This document shows positions 17,052-27,302 of a DNA stretch of 64,000 nt, piece after piece. Each line of letters begins with the position of its first letter. Within the stretch, counting starts at the first letter, position 1. The stretch covers positions 186,001 to 250,000 of the forward strand of contig NZ_BPFJ01000003.1 of assembly GCF_019972115.1 (NCBI RefSeq). Direction: 5' to 3'. The position numbers were made by a program, and so were the translations under genes. The notes beneath the pieces were generated by a model that saw nothing but the letters and a program-made list of their open reading frames with translations, made no database searches and was not told where the DNA came from. Source of the DNA: Sulfurovum sp. TSL6. Its GTDB lineage: Bacteria; Campylobacterota; Campylobacteria; Campylobacterales; Sulfurovaceae.

Positions 17052-17132
17052 CCTGTCATACCATAAAAGGCATCCAGAAGAGGGTGCCTCTGCAAATACC
17101 TCCTAAATTTATATTCATTTAAACATCATTGC

Positions 17133-17148
17133 GGTATAATCGCGTTCC
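17133..17148 (+). promoter_or_regulatory. rpsB promoter core with GC-rich discriminator
   Basis: GGTATAATCGCGTTCC contains TATAAT (17135-17140) followed by CGCGTTCC. The same block, with one base changed, precedes rpsP, and a shorter match precedes ffh. A GC-rich stretch at the start site is typical of promoters that respond to growth rate and ppGpp. Confidence 0.6.
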
Positions 17149-17343
17149 TTATTCTCTATGAGGCTATGAAAATGGCTTGAATAATGGAAATACACATGTA
17201 GTTATTCCTTGCACGGTTGTGTGATTCTAAATTTAGAATTGACATTGAGGACTACAGCGGATCAAACCTAGTGATGAAGCTATGCTTTTAACTGAGTTTT
17301 TACAATGTAAAAATTCTATTAACGATATACCAAGGAGAAACTT
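17149..17343 (+). promoter_or_regulatory. Long structured leader of rpsB-tsf
   Basis: About 195 bases of transcribed, non-coding sequence with several self-complementary parts: a 16-base perfect palindrome ATTCTAAATTTAGAAT (17224-17239) and TTTTTACA-A-TGTAAAAA (17297-17313) just before the ribosome binding site. In other bacteria S2 represses its own operon through the rpsB leader; a similar role is inferred here. Confidence 0.45.
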
Positions 17344-18327
17344 ATGGTAACAATGAAAGACTTACTCGAATGTGGTGTACACTTCGGACACCAAACAAGA
17401 AGATGGAATCCAAAAATGAAAAAATTCATTTTCGGTGCAAGAAAAAATATCTACATCATTGACCTTCAAAAAACACTTAGATACTTCAAATACACTTACA
17501 ATATTGTAAGAGATGCAGCAGCTGAAGGACAGACAGTACTTTTCGTAGGTACTAAAAAACAAGCTAGACAAGCGATCAAAGAGCACGCTGAGAGATGTGG
17601 TATGCCTTACGTTGCTACTAGATGGTTAGGTGGTATGTTAACAAACTACCCAACAATGAAAAAATCAATCAGAAAACTTGAGATCATCGAGCAAATGGAA
17701 GAGACTGGTCAGATCAATCTTTTGACTAAAAAAGAAGCATTGATGCTTAAGAGAAAGAAAGAGAAGTTAAGCTCATACCTTGAAGGTTTCAGACACATGA
17801 AAAAACTTCCAGACATGATGTTTGTTATCGATTCTGTAAAAGAACACATCGCTGTTAAAGAAGCAAGAAGACTTGGTATGAAAGTTGTTGCACCACTTGA
17901 TACTAACTGTGATCCTGATATGGTTGATTATCCAATTCCAGGAAACGATGATGCTATCCGTTCGATCAATCTTTTCTGTAAAGAAATGGCTGAAGCGATC
18001 ATCGAAGGTAAAGCAGCATACGATGAAGCACAGGGTAATGAAGTAGAAGAAGTAGCGACTAGCGAAGAAGTAGCAGAAGTGATGGCTGAAGCAGCATCTG
18101 AAGAAGAAGTTGCAGCATTGGTAGAAGAAAAATCAGCACCTAAAGCTGAGCAAAAAGCTGATGATCTGACAACACTTACAGGTATCGGTAAAGTAGGTAA
18201 TGAAAAGTTGATTGAAGCAGGTATTACAACGTATGCACAAATTGCTAACATGAGTGAAGAAGAAGCTGCAAACTTTAAAGTTAAAGCTGAAGCAATTGCT
18301 GAAGCAAAAGCATTGGCGGAGGCGTAA
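17344..18327 (+). CDS. rpsB: 30S ribosomal protein S2 with C-terminal helix-hairpin-helix extension
   Basis: A 327-residue S2; the normal S2 body fills about 1-225 ([19 protein letters not shown] at the start, [10 protein letters not shown] and DTNCDPD inside). After it comes a Glu/Ala-rich linker (about 230-272) and then a small domain at about 273-310 whose [15 protein letters not shown] pattern is a helix-hairpin-helix of the kind found at the ends of some other ribosomal proteins. AAGGAG precedes the ATG. tsf follows after two bases. Confidence 0.95.
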   Translation: MVTMKDLLECGVHFGHQTRRWNPKMKKFIFGARKNIYIIDLQKTLRYFKYTYNIVRDAAAEGQTVLFVGTKKQARQAIKEHAERCGMPYVATRWLGGMLTNYPTMKKSIRKLEIIEQMEETGQINLLTKKEALMLKRKKEKLSSYLEGFRHMKKLPDMMFVIDSVKEHIAVKEARRLGMKVVAPLDTNCDPDMVDYPIPGNDDAIRSINLFCKEMAEAIIEGKAAYDEAQGNEVEEVATSEEVAEVMAEAASEEEVAALVEEKSAPKAEQKADDLTTLTGIGKVGNEKLIEAGITTYAQIANMSEEEAANFKVKAEAIAEAKALAEA

Positions 18328-18329
18328 TC

Positions 18330-19391
18330 ATGGCAAACTTTGGACCTAAAGATATCAAAAAACTCAGAGAGATGACTGATGCAGGAATGATGGACTGTAA
18401 AAAAGCATTGACTGAAGCTGATGGAGACATGGACAAAGCAGTTGCATGGCTTAGAGACCAAGGTATGGGTGCTGCAGCGAAGAAAGCTGGAAAAGTAGCA
18501 GCTGAAGGTGCTATCGGTGTTAAAGTTGAAGGTAATAAAGCAGTGATCGTTGAGATCAACTCTCAAACTGACTTTGTTGCACAGAATGATAAATTTAAAG
18601 CACTTATGGATACTGTTGTAAATCATGCATTTGACAACGGTCTTAAAGATGCAGAGGCGATCAATGCTTCAACGATCAACGGTGAGCCATTTTCTGATTA
18701 TCTTTCACAGCAAATTGCTGTTATCGGTGAAAAACTTGATGTGAGAAGAGCCGCATTTATTGAGGGTGATGAAACTACAGCGGTAAACGGTTACGTTCAC
18801 TCTAACGGTCAAAATGGTGTGATCATTGAAGCAAAATGTGATTCTGCTGAGACAGCTGAAGCAATGACTCCTGTACTTAAAGAGGTAGCAATGCATGCAG
18901 CGGCTATGGCACCAAGTACACTCTCTTATAAAGACTTTGATCCTGCATTTGTAGAAGAAGAGACTAAAGGTAGAATTATTGCTATCGAAAAAGAGAATGA
19001 AGAGCTTACTAGACTTGGTAAGACACTGAAGAACATTCCTCAGTATATCTCTATGAGCCAATTGACTGAAGAAGTTATGGCTGCTGCTGAAGCACTTCTC
19101 AAAGAAGAGTTGAAAGCAGAAGGTAAACCTGAAAAGATCTGGGACAGAATTCTTCCAGGTAAGATCGAAAGATTTATCTCAGACAACACAACACTTGACC
19201 AAGAGCAATGTCTTCTTGATCAGAAATTTGTAATGGATGACAACAAAACTGTTCTTGAATATGTTCAAGAGAAAGCAAAAGCTGCTGGTGGTTCTGCTGA
19301 TATCGTACATTTTGTAAGACTAGAAGTAGGTGAAGGAATTGAAGTAGCAGAAGAAGATTTTGCCGCTGAAGTTGCTGCACAAATGGGGTAA
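18330..19391 (+). CDS. tsf: Translation elongation factor Ts
   Basis: A 353-residue EF-Ts that exchanges GDP for GTP on EF-Tu. The N-terminal UBA-like region with LREMTDAGMMDCKKAL, and the core motif VEINSQTDFVAQN, are intact. It is longer than the 283-residue E. coli protein, as I recall to be usual for Campylobacterota. Two hairpins follow its stop codon and probably end the rpsB-tsf unit. Confidence 0.97.
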   Translation: MANFGPKDIKKLREMTDAGMMDCKKALTEADGDMDKAVAWLRDQGMGAAAKKAGKVAAEGAIGVKVEGNKAVIVEINSQTDFVAQNDKFKALMDTVVNHAFDNGLKDAEAINASTINGEPFSDYLSQQIAVIGEKLDVRRAAFIEGDETTAVNGYVHSNGQNGVIIEAKCDSAETAEAMTPVLKEVAMHAAAMAPSTLSYKDFDPAFVEEETKGRIIAIEKENEELTRLGKTLKNIPQYISMSQLTEEVMAAAEALLKEELKAEGKPEKIWDRILPGKIERFISDNTTLDQEQCLLDQKFVMDDNKTVLEYVQEKAKAAGGSADIVHFVRLEVGEGIEVAEEDFAAEVAAQMG

Positions 19392-19438
19392 GGGTCTTCC
19401 CTTATTCTTTTTTCTGTCCAAGCTGAGAGCTTGGACAG
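19390..19438 (+). terminator. Tandem hairpins after tsf
   Basis: AAGGG-TCTT-CCCTT (19390-19403) is followed by an A/T stretch with TTTTTT and then by an 11-bp perfect stem CTGTCCAAGCT-GAG-AGCTTGGACAG (19414-19438). The first has the form of an intrinsic terminator overlapping the stop codon region; the second may be a backup. Confidence 0.65.
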
Positions 19439-19550
19439 AGCCTTTCATATTTTTTCCTCTTTCTCTCAATTTACCCATCACATTTTTATGTTAAAATATG
19501 CCATGAAGTGGAACGAAATCCACACTTGCAAAATAGTTTAAAGGCAACAG

Positions 19551-20201
19551 ATGTCCCAATTTTTATTGGAAGCAAAAAATATTTCCCACGGTTTTGATAC
19601 CCTTTTATTTCACGATGTAAACTTTTCTTTAAAGCCATCACAAAGTGCAGCGATCATTGGTCGGAGTGGCTGCGGAAAGTCTACACTTTTACATATATTT
19701 TCAACTTTTATCAAACCCGATAAAGGCAGCGTAACACTTTTAGGGAAAGATCTTTACACGCTTGATGATAAGGCCATTGAAGCATTGCGTCGCTATGATA
19801 TAGGGATCATCTTTCAGTTTCACTACCTGTTTAAAGGGATGAGTGCACTGGAAAACATTGAAGTAGCCAGCATGTTGAGTGCTGAGAAAATAGATGATGC
19901 CATTCTTGAAAAACTAGAGATCAAAGAACTGATGAAACAAAAGATAGGTGAACTCTCGGGAGGACAACAACAACGTGTCTCTATAGCCAGAGTACTTAGT
20001 AAAAGTCCTCGTATCATCTTTGCAGATGAACCTACAGGGAACTTAGACAAAGAGACTGCAGAGCTGGTGATGGATGTATTGATGGATTACATTAAAGAGA
20101 CAGGTGCAGGACTTTTATTGGTAACCCATGATGACAGCATGGAAGCACGCTGCGATGTTGCCTATAAGATCGAAGATAAAATACTCAAGGAAAAAGTATG
20201 A
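19551..20201 (+). CDS. ABC transporter ATP-binding protein, LolD/MacB-like
   Basis: A 216-residue ATPase with Walker A GRSGCGKST (37-45), signature LSGGQQQR and Walker B with ADEPTGNLD, the latter typical of the LolD/FtsE/MacB group. LolD works with LolC/E permeases to move lipoproteins to the outer membrane, but no permease gene is adjacent; only a 41-residue membrane protein overlaps its end. The LolD assignment is therefore by sequence class, not by context. Confidence 0.82.
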   Translation: MSQFLLEAKNISHGFDTLLFHDVNFSLKPSQSAAIIGRSGCGKSTLLHIFSTFIKPDKGSVTLLGKDLYTLDDKAIEALRRYDIGIIFQFHYLFKGMSALENIEVASMLSAEKIDDAILEKLEIKELMKQKIGELSGGQQQRVSIARVLSKSPRIIFADEPTGNLDKETAELVMDVLMDYIKETGAGLLLVTHDDSMEARCDVAYKIEDKILKEKV

Positions 20202-20323
20202 AAATAGATTTAATGAACGCACTCTATACGACATCTATGATTATTTTAGCTTTTGTTACTGCTATTGTTGTGACTAAAACGATTTCTAAATATTTGAAAA
20301 AAGAGGACGAAGAGGAGGAGTAG
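20198..20323 (+). CDS. 41-residue membrane protein overlapping the LolD-like gene
   Basis: ATG 20198 overlaps the TGA of the ATPase gene (ATGA), predicting coupled translation. The 41 residues form one transmembrane helix (about 9-29, TTSMIILAFVTAIVV) with a Lys-rich then Glu-rich tail (KKEDEEEE). A terminator overlaps its stop codon, so it is the last cistron. It could be a small partner of the ATPase; nothing in the sequence proves this. Confidence 0.6.
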   Translation: MKIDLMNALYTTSMIILAFVTAIVVTKTISKYLKKEDEEEE

Positions 20324-20338
20324 AAAGATCTACTTTTT
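20319..20338 (+). terminator. Intrinsic terminator after the LolD-like unit
   Basis: AGTAGA-AAGA-TCTACT followed directly by four more T residues. It overlaps the stop codon of the 41-residue gene and faces the end of prfB. Confidence 0.75.
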
Positions 20339-20342
20339 GTCG

Positions 20343-21437
20343 CTACTTCGCTTGGCTGATCAGCACACCTTCTAACATTTTGTCTATATCTCCATCAAGT
20401 ATAGCATCTACATTGGTAAAGGCCTGGTTTGACCTTGTGTCTTTGACTTGTTGGTAGGGCTGCATGACATAAGAGCGTATCTGGTGTCCCCATCCTATAT
20501 CTGATTTTTCTACGCCATCTAAAACAGCTTGTTTTTTAGCCATCTCATACTCATAAAGACGTGATTTCAGCATTTTCATCGCTGCAGCTTTATTTTTATG
20601 CTGGCTTCTGTCATTTTGACACTGTACGATAATGTTTGTCGGTATATGTGTGAGGCGGATCGCTGATTCTGTTTTATTGACATGTTGTCCTCCTGCACCA
20701 GAAGCACGATAGGTATCTACACGCAAGTCTTTGTCTTCGATGGTAATGTCTATGTCATCATCTATTTCCGGTGAAACCATTACTGAAGAGAATGAAGTGT
20801 GTCGTTTGGCATTCGAGTCAAAAGGAGAGATACGTACAAGCCTGTGGATACCGTTCTCTACTTTGAGGTAGCCATAGGCATTTTCACCCTTGATGATGAA
20901 AGAGACATCTTTGATACCTGCTTCCTCTCCAGCTTGATAGTCAAGACTTTCGACTTTAAATCCATGTCTTTCTGCCCAACGCAGATACATACGGTAGAGC
21001 ATACTGGCCCAGTCCTGTGATTCCGTTCCTCCAGCTCCCGGATGTATAGAGACGATGGCATTGGCGCCGTCATGTTCCCCACTGAGCATCATCTGTACTT
21101 CTAGTGCATTGGTACTCTCCTCTAAGCTTTCTGCATCTTCATAGAGCATTTCCAAGGTCTCTTCATCATTTTCTGCTTTAGAGAGTTCAAAATACTCACT
21201 GGCATCATGTACTGCATCATAGGCATTGTTATAGGTCGCCAATATACGTTCAGCTTTGGTTTTTTCCTGGGAGATCTTTCCTGCATTGGTCGCATCGTTC
21301 CAAAAATCAGGATCTTGCTGCATCTCTTCTATCTCTTTGAGTCTCTGTTCTAAGAGATCTGGTTTTACAATATTTTTAATATTGTCCATTTTAATAGTAA
21401 GTGATTTGAGTAATTCGCTGTATTCGTATGCATCCAT
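20343..21437 (-). CDS. prfB: Peptide chain release factor 2
   Basis: A 364-residue RF2 that terminates translation at UGA and UAA. The GGQ catalytic motif is in [14 protein letters not shown]. The whole length is one open frame from ATG 21437, so the programmed +1 frameshift used by E. coli and many other bacteria to control RF2 is absent here. Confidence 0.96.
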   Translation of the reverse strand: MDAYEYSELLKSLTIKMDNIKNIVKPDLLEQRLKEIEEMQQDPDFWNDATNAGKISQEKTKAERILATYNNAYDAVHDASEYFELSKAENDEETLEMLYEDAESLEESTNALEVQMMLSGEHDGANAIVSIHPGAGGTESQDWASMLYRMYLRWAERHGFKVESLDYQAGEEAGIKDVSFIIKGENAYGYLKVENGIHRLVRISPFDSNAKRHTSFSSVMVSPEIDDDIDITIEDKDLRVDTYRASGAGGQHVNKTESAIRLTHIPTNIIVQCQNDRSQHKNKAAAMKMLKSRLYEYEMAKKQAVLDGVEKSDIGWGHQIRSYVMQPYQQVKDTRSNQAFTNVDAILDGDIDKMLEGVLISQAK

Positions 21438-21500
21438 AGTAAAAACCTAGTGTAATTTTGATATGATTTTATCAAAATATAGCGAAATATGAGGTTAGAG

Positions 21501-22325
21501 ATGGTTATCGTTCGGACAATAGAGGCTTTACAGGAAGTAAAAAAGACATTATCGGGTTCTATAGGTTTTGTTCCTACCATGGGAGCATTGCATCATGGAC
21601 ATCTTTCACTCATACAACAAGCAAAAAAAGAGAATGATCATCTTATCGTTTCCATTTTTGTCAACCCTACACAGTTTTTGGAAGGGGAAGATTTAGATGC
21701 GTATCCCCGTAAAGAGGAAGCAGACACCAAGATATGTAAACTTGCAGGCGTAGATATACTTTTTATGCCAACGATCGATGCAATGTATGAAAAAGATGAA
21801 CTGAGTATAGGTGCACCAGCGATCCGTGGGTACATTTTAGAAGGAGAAAAGCGTCCGGGTCATTTCGATGGTATGCTGCAAGTGGTCATGAAGCTGCTGA
21901 ATCTCAGTGGTGCAACGAATGCCTATTTTGGGAAAAAAGATGCACAACAGTTAGCGCTCATCACACAGATGGTCAAAAATTATTTCATGGAGGTCAATAT
22001 CATTCCCTGTGACATTATAAGAGATGAGAATGGATTGGCTTTGAGCAGCCGTAATGTTTACTTACAAGGCGATGAAAAAACACGTGCACTCTCTCTTGCA
22101 CGTTCACTCAAACGTGCAACAAAAATGGTCATGGCAGGAGAACTTAATGTGGAGGTGATCAAAAAAGAGATGCTGGTCGTACTTGAAGAGACGGATCAGG
22201 TTGAATATGTGGCGATCGTCGACAGAGAATTTAATGCACTTGACAGAGTGGAGATAGGCAATACGATCATTCTCGTTGCTGCATGGGTAGGCAAACCTAG
22301 ATTGATCGATAACTTGTGGATCTAA
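21501..22325 (+). CDS. panC: Pantothenate synthetase
   Basis: A 274-residue ligase that joins pantoate and beta-alanine with ATP to give pantothenate, the precursor of coenzyme [11 protein letters not shown] (25-34) is the nucleotide-binding signature, and VNPTQF and SSRNVYL are further family motifs. ATG 21501 was preferred over the ATG at 21489 because GAGG lies at the right distance before it. Its stop overlaps that of ftsI on the other strand by four bases. Confidence 0.95.
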   Translation: MVIVRTIEALQEVKKTLSGSIGFVPTMGALHHGHLSLIQQAKKENDHLIVSIFVNPTQFLEGEDLDAYPRKEEADTKICKLAGVDILFMPTIDAMYEKDELSIGAPAIRGYILEGEKRPGHFDGMLQVVMKLLNLSGATNAYFGKKDAQQLALITQMVKNYFMEVNIIPCDIIRDENGLALSSRNVYLQGDEKTRALSLARSLKRATKMVMAGELNVEVIKKEMLVVLEETDQVEYVAIVDREFNALDRVEIGNTIILVAAWVGKPRLIDNLWI

Positions 22326-24379
22326 AACAGCTCTTCAAAAAGTTCATGTGTTGATTTATCTTTCGCAGGCTTTATGTTGACTGGCTCAGGTTTAGATTCA
22401 GGTTTGGGTTTTGCTTTTGGTTCAAGTTTAAAAAGTTCTTTGACCGATGGCGTAGCTTTTTTCACTGGTTGTACGGTCACTTTTTCCTTTTTTTCTTTTT
22501 GTGGTACTATTGGTTCTTGTATGATCTCAGGTGGTGTTTTTGGTTCTACTTTGATCTCCGGACTGGTGACTTCCACTCCGCCTTCAGGTTTAAGATAATC
22601 CAACTCTACAAGTATGTCCAGTATTCTTCTGAAGGTAGGTACTGCTGATTGTGATGCAAAGTATTTATAGGGTTTTTTGGCACGTATCACCAACGCACCG
22701 ATCGTATATTTATGCCCTTCTTTGTCATTGGCAAAACCATAAAAACTGCTGTGGTACTCTCTCACATAGCGGCCATGTTTAGCGATGTGCGCTGTTCCTG
22801 TTTTCCCACCTACTTCTAAACCTGGATACTGTGCTTTGACGCCCGTACCACGTTTGACCACTTCTAAAAGGATATCATGCACTTGGTTGGCAGCTTTTTT
22901 ACTGACAGCCTGCATATTTCCAACTTTAGGAGGAAGGGTATAGTGCTTTCCATTTGCATCTTGCAAATAATCTACTAAACGAGGAGTAACGGCTAAGCCA
23001 TCATTGTTGAAAGCGGAGTAGGCTTTAAGCAGTTGGGTGAATGTCACCATCATGCCATAGCCAAATGAAGAGTTCGCCCTATGCATTTTATGATCGAGTA
23101 TTCTAAGAGATTTAAGAGAACCCGGTAGATCACGTGAGAGGTCTATGCCGGTCTTTTGGGCGATACCAAACTTGAGCAGACCTTCTCTGAACTCTTTACC
23201 TGTAAGTAGCCATGAGATTTGAGATGTACCGATGTTGGAAGAGTGTACCACGATATCTGTGACCGGAAGAGACTCAAAATAATCATCATCACTAATACGT
23301 TGTCCTCCAGTAATGTCAAATCTTTTATACCCTGTTTTAAACCATGTATCAGGGGTAATTCTATTTTTGTCCAGTGCCATTGCAACAGTGATCGGTTTAA
23401 GTACTGAACCTGCTTCATAAGGGTATTCTGTAAATTTTGGTACAAGTGCAGGGATATCTTTTTGCTTGATATGCGATGGGTCGTAGCGTTCAGAACTTGC
23501 CATGCTCAGTACTTTACCTGTCTTACTCTCCATCACGCCGACTATGATCTCATCAGCATCAATGCTCTGTTTCATTTGATCTATCATAAGTTCAACACGT
23601 CTTTGCAAAGCAAGAGGAATATTGAGATGAAGATCCAGCCCGTCTACACGTTGTATCTTAATACTGTTCTTGTCATGGATGACTGCACCGACAACATCAC
23701 GTTTACCTCGGAAATACCCATTTTTCTTTGATGTAATGTGTTTTTCATACGCACGTTCAAGACCTTTTTTCCCTAAGGGACGCGTGTATCTTCCATCACT
23801 TTCATCACCTACATAGCCTAATATAGGACTTAAAACATCACCAAGGGGAAAACGTCTGCTCTCACCATTTTCTATGATATCCAAACCAAAGAGAACTTCT
23901 ATGCCACTACGGGTTTTGATGGACTGAAAGACATCCAGTTTTCTTAATTTATAAGCAAGGGATTTAAGCTGCATCGCGGAACGTGCATTAATGGTTTTAG
24001 AGAGGATAATATTGCCTTTGATCTCTTTACCTTTACGATTTTTAAACCTTTTAAGGATCTTTTTTTCAGGGATACCACTATAGATACTGAAGAGTTTGAC
24101 AAAAAGTGCTTTTTTGTCAGGGTCTATACTCGCTCCACGTACCACTGCTTGATAGGTTTTTTCTGAACTGCTCAGTGTATAACCATCTTCAGAGATGATA
24201 GATCCGCGAAATGAACGGTCATAAATAGTCGTATTATGGCTGGGAATATGTCTGTCTGAAGAGATAGTTTTAATTACTGAAAATAAGAACATACCCATTG
24301 CAATCAATAAGAGTAAAAAAAGGAAAGAAATTTTGTTCTTTCTTTGATGGATTGCTTTGTTTTGTATTTCTTTATTCAT
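22322..24379 (-). CDS. ftsI: Peptidoglycan D,D-transpeptidase FtsI (PBP3-like) with a basic C-terminal tail
   Basis: A 685-residue class B penicillin-binding protein. A short cytoplasmic N-terminus and one membrane helix (about 18-38) precede the pedestal domain; the transpeptidase motifs are S325-V-L-K328, S380-S-N382 and K526-T-G528. It crosslinks peptidoglycan, most likely at the division septum given the divergent ftsW. The last 80-100 residues form an added Lys/Pro/Glu-rich tail with repeated KPKPE/KPEP units, lying in the periplasm, which standard FtsI proteins lack. Confidence 0.93.
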   Translation of the reverse strand: MNKEIQNKAIHQRKNKISFLFLLLLIAMGMFLFSVIKTISSDRHIPSHNTTIYDRSFRGSIISEDGYTLSSSEKTYQAVVRGASIDPDKKALFVKLFSIYSGIPEKKILKRFKNRKGKEIKGNIILSKTINARSAMQLKSLAYKLRKLDVFQSIKTRSGIEVLFGLDIIENGESRRFPLGDVLSPILGYVGDESDGRYTRPLGKKGLERAYEKHITSKKNGYFRGKRDVVGAVIHDKNSIKIQRVDGLDLHLNIPLALQRRVELMIDQMKQSIDADEIIVGVMESKTGKVLSMASSERYDPSHIKQKDIPALVPKFTEYPYEAGSVLKPITVAMALDKNRITPDTWFKTGYKRFDITGGQRISDDDYFESLPVTDIVVHSSNIGTSQISWLLTGKEFREGLLKFGIAQKTGIDLSRDLPGSLKSLRILDHKMHRANSSFGYGMMVTFTQLLKAYSAFNNDGLAVTPRLVDYLQDANGKHYTLPPKVGNMQAVSKKAANQVHDILLEVVKRGTGVKAQYPGLEVGGKTGTAHIAKHGRYVREYHSSFYGFANDKEGHKYTIGALVIRAKKPYKYFASQSAVPTFRRILDILVELDYLKPEGGVEVTSPEIKVEPKTPPEIIQEPIVPQKEKKEKVTVQPVKKATPSVKELFKLEPKAKPKPESKPEPVNIKPAKDKSTHELFEELF

Positions 24380-24464
24380 ATTTCCCTCTTATAGAGTGTA
24401 ATTTTATCAAAGTTATCTGTTAAATCTGATAAAATACAAATGAATAAAAGAAAGAGAATATGAT

Positions 24465-25646
24465 ATGATAGACAAACCCCTTCTAGCAGGTGTTATGGCA
24501 CTTTTAACACTTTCATTAGTGATGAGCTATTCTCTCTCTACGTATACCGTACTGCATTTTGATTATGCTGACTTTCACTTTTTTATACGACAAAGTATGG
24601 CTGTGTTTATAGGATTTGTCACGATGGTTCTTTTAAGTAAAATGGATCCTGACAAATGGTTTTCACGCATCGGATTGTCACTATTTATCCTCTTTTTTAT
24701 TTTGATGATAGCTATGCAGTTTTTACCTTCTTCTCTTGTAACAGCAGTAGGAGGGGCCAAACGATGGATACGTGTAGGACCCATGTCCCTTGCTCCTGTT
24801 GAATTCTTTAAAGTAGGGTTTGTCTTCTTTTTGGCATGGAGTTTTTCTCGTAAATTACTAAACAAAACAAAAATGCAGTTTTGGGAAGAAGTACGTACTT
24901 TCACGCCGTATCTTTTTGTTTTCATGGTGGCAGTCGTTATCATTGCTGTATTTCAAAAAGATTTAGGCCAAGTGGTGGTATTGGGAGCAACACTCATGGT
25001 ATTGTTTTTATTCATCGGGAGCTCCTGGAAATTCTTTTTAACACTGCTTTCTGGTGGTTTGTTAGCCTTTGTAGCACTCATCTTCCTCGCACCTCACCGT
25101 ATGGCACGGATCAAAAGCTGGTGGGGAACAGTACAAGACAGTATACTTTCTATTTTTCCTTTTGAATCGGTTCAAAATCTTCGTATAGAAGCAGGTAAAG
25201 AACCTTATCAGATATCTAATTCTCTCAATGCTATTCATAATGGTGGCTTTTGGGGAAAAGGTCTGGGCAATGGTCAGTTTAAATTAGGATATTTAAGTGA
25301 AGTGCATACAGACTTTATTTTGGCAGGTATCACAGAAGAGTTGGGGTTTTTGGGGCTTGCTTTGGTGACACTGACAATCTTGTTTATTGTGTTTCGTATC
25401 TTTAAGATCGCTTCAAAAGTAAAAAAGCCTATGTATTATCTCTTCTCTATCGGGGTAGGGTTGCTGATATCATTGGCATTTATTCTTAACTCTTACGGTA
25501 TTTCCGGCATTACACCGATCAAAGGAATTGCCGTACCGTTCTTAAGCTATGGAGGTTCACATATATGGGCTTCGTGTATCGCTATAGGTATGGTGTTGAT
25601 GGTATCGAAAAAAGTACCAAGAGATGCTAAAGGAAGAATGCGATGA
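24465..25646 (+). CDS. ftsW: Septal peptidoglycan polymerase FtsW (SEDS family)
   Basis: A 393-residue SEDS protein with about ten membrane helices. It polymerises lipid II at the septum together with FtsI, which is encoded divergently with 85 bases between. Family features include GGAKRWI, the DFILAGITEELG stretch and the late PIKGIAVPFLSYGGS. RodA is a possible alternative, but direct linkage to murG and ftsI favours FtsW. It overlaps murG by four bases. Confidence 0.9.
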   Translation: MIDKPLLAGVMALLTLSLVMSYSLSTYTVLHFDYADFHFFIRQSMAVFIGFVTMVLLSKMDPDKWFSRIGLSLFILFFILMIAMQFLPSSLVTAVGGAKRWIRVGPMSLAPVEFFKVGFVFFLAWSFSRKLLNKTKMQFWEEVRTFTPYLFVFMVAVVIIAVFQKDLGQVVVLGATLMVLFLFIGSSWKFFLTLLSGGLLAFVALIFLAPHRMARIKSWWGTVQDSILSIFPFESVQNLRIEAGKEPYQISNSLNAIHNGGFWGKGLGNGQFKLGYLSEVHTDFILAGITEELGFLGLALVTLTILFIVFRIFKIASKVKKPMYYLFSIGVGLLISLAFILNSYGISGITPIKGIAVPFLSYGGSHIWASCIAIGMVLMVSKKVPRDAKGRMR

Positions 25647-26650
25647 GTATCGTGATGACAGGTGGCGGAACTGGTGGACATTTGGCCATCATTAAAGCCG
25701 TTAAAGAGCACCTTAACGGGGAAGAACTTATCTATATCGGTTCAACCAAAGGACAGGATAGACAGTGGTTTGAGCATGATGATGACTTTACACACAAATA
25801 CTTTTTTGAAACGCGTGGTGTCGTAAACCAGGGAGCACTAGGGAAGGTTAAGTCACTTTTTATGATGTTCAAGGCAACGATGAAAGCGATCAAACTTTTA
25901 AGAAAACATAAGGCCAAAGTGGTCTTTTCAGTAGGTGGTTTTTCTTCTGCGGCTACTGCATTTGCAGCCAAGATCTTACGTATCCCGTTAGTCATTCATG
26001 AACAAAATGCGGCACTGGGTTCGCTCAACAAACTACTCAAGCCTCATGCCTCAGTATTCATCTCTTCGTATCTTGAAGAGAGCCCTATTAAAGCATATCC
26101 GATCAAGCAAATATTTTTCGATAATGCCCGTATACGAGACAGGGTGGGGACGATCATCTTTCTTGGTGGATCGCAAGGGGCAAAGGCTATTAACAGACTG
26201 GCTTTACAGATAGCACCCCAACTCAAAGAAAGAGGGATCAAGATCATCCATCAGGCTGGTCAAAACAACATCGATGAGGTACAAAAAGCCTATGATGGAT
26301 TAGATATAGAAGCAGAAGTATTTGGTTTTACTGACAGACTTGCAGACTATATGAAGGAAGCAGATCTTGCCATAGCACGCTCTGGTGCTTCCACACTCTG
26401 GGAGTTGTCTGCTACGGCAGTACCTACGCTCTACATTCCTTACCCGTTTGCCGCGAGTGACCATCAGTTTCATAATGCACAGTTCCTGGTAGAAAAAGAG
26501 CTCGCATGGATCATGAGGGAAGATGAGATAGATACTGAAAAAGTTCTGGCACTGTTGAATGAGGATCTGTCTGAAAAGAGTAAGGGACTTATGGAGATCG
26601 TTGAAAAAAATGGTAGTGAAAAGATCGCTGAGTTATTGACACAAATCTGA
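25643..26650 (+). CDS. murG: UDP-N-acetylglucosamine--MurNAc-pentapeptide-lipid transferase
   Basis: A 335-residue GT28-family glycosyltransferase that turns lipid I into lipid II, the substrate of FtsW. The N-terminal GGGTGGHL (about 7-14) is diagnostic, with HEQNAALGSLNK and the late SGASTLWELSATAVPTLYIPYP region binding UDP-GlcNAc. The ATGA overlap with ftsW indicates coupled translation and a shared pathway. Confidence 0.95.
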   Translation: MSIVMTGGGTGGHLAIIKAVKEHLNGEELIYIGSTKGQDRQWFEHDDDFTHKYFFETRGVVNQGALGKVKSLFMMFKATMKAIKLLRKHKAKVVFSVGGFSSAATAFAAKILRIPLVIHEQNAALGSLNKLLKPHASVFISSYLEESPIKAYPIKQIFFDNARIRDRVGTIIFLGGSQGAKAINRLALQIAPQLKERGIKIIHQAGQNNIDEVQKAYDGLDIEAEVFGFTDRLADYMKEADLAIARSGASTLWELSATAVPTLYIPYPFAASDHQFHNAQFLVEKELAWIMREDEIDTEKVLALLNEDLSEKSKGLMEIVEKNGSEKIAELLTQI

Positions 26651-26698
26651 CACGATTATGGTGTATGATTGTTTAAATTAAAAGGAAAAGGATTGATA

Positions 26699-27139
26699 AT
26701 GAAAAAGCTTATGATGCTGATTGTGTCTAGTGTATCTGTGATTGTATTGAGTGGTTGTGGAGGCGGAGGCGATGATGGACCGGTACCCGAAACATATTTT
26801 ATTACAGATGGTTTTGGTGATGGTGTAAGTGATATCATCTATCATTGTGATAGTGGTCTAAGTGGTGTCACTAATTTTGAAGGGGCTTTTACATTTGATC
26901 TTCGCGGAGATAATTGTAATTTTGATTTAGTCACAAACGGTATTATAGAAGATCTGTTTATAGAATTTGATAATGATCCATTTACGGATGCAGGTATAAA
27001 TGGTATCTATTATGAATGTGTTGCAAATGGTCTTCTCAGTGCATCAGGCTATACGAGCTATAACCCGGATTTATATTTTAATGGTTTTATCGAAGATGGA
27101 AGCTTGCATGATGGGTGTACACTATTTGATATCTATTGA
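26699..27139 (+). CDS. Putative lipoprotein, unknown function
   Basis: A 146-residue exported protein. MKKLMMLIVSSVSVIVLSGCGGGG shows a lipoprotein signal with lipobox LSGC and a Gly-rich linker. The mature part is acidic and rich in Asn, Asp, Phe and Tyr, with three further cysteines and no recognised domain. ATG 26699 with AAAGGA was preferred to an in-frame start at 26669. It may ride on the ftsW-murG transcript. Confidence 0.7.
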   Translation: MKKLMMLIVSSVSVIVLSGCGGGGDDGPVPETYFITDGFGDGVSDIIYHCDSGLSGVTNFEGAFTFDLRGDNCNFDLVTNGIIEDLFIEFDNDPFTDAGINGIYYECVANGLLSASGYTSYNPDLYFNGFIEDGSLHDGCTLFDIY

Positions 27140-27177
27140 GATGACACCTGTCTATAGATAGTATGAACATATTCATT

Positions 27178-27203
27178 TCTTCCACTTTTGTAAACGTGGA
27201 AGA
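27178..27203 (+). terminator. Hairpin after the lipoprotein gene
   Basis: TCTTCCAC and GTGGAAGA form an 8-bp stem around a ten-base loop; the sequence after it is A-rich, so the hairpin is clear but termination is only probable. Confidence 0.4.
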
Positions 27204-27302
27204 GGAATAAAATGGAACAAAATATCCCCTTTACCTCTAAGTAACCACAATTTAGTTAAAATGTCACCAATTTATACAACACAATTTTAGGATCATTTTA
27301 TC

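Noticed and set aside
20343-21437. Programmed frameshift in prfB
   Set aside because: The gene reads through in one frame from its first ATG; there is no in-frame TGA near codon 25.
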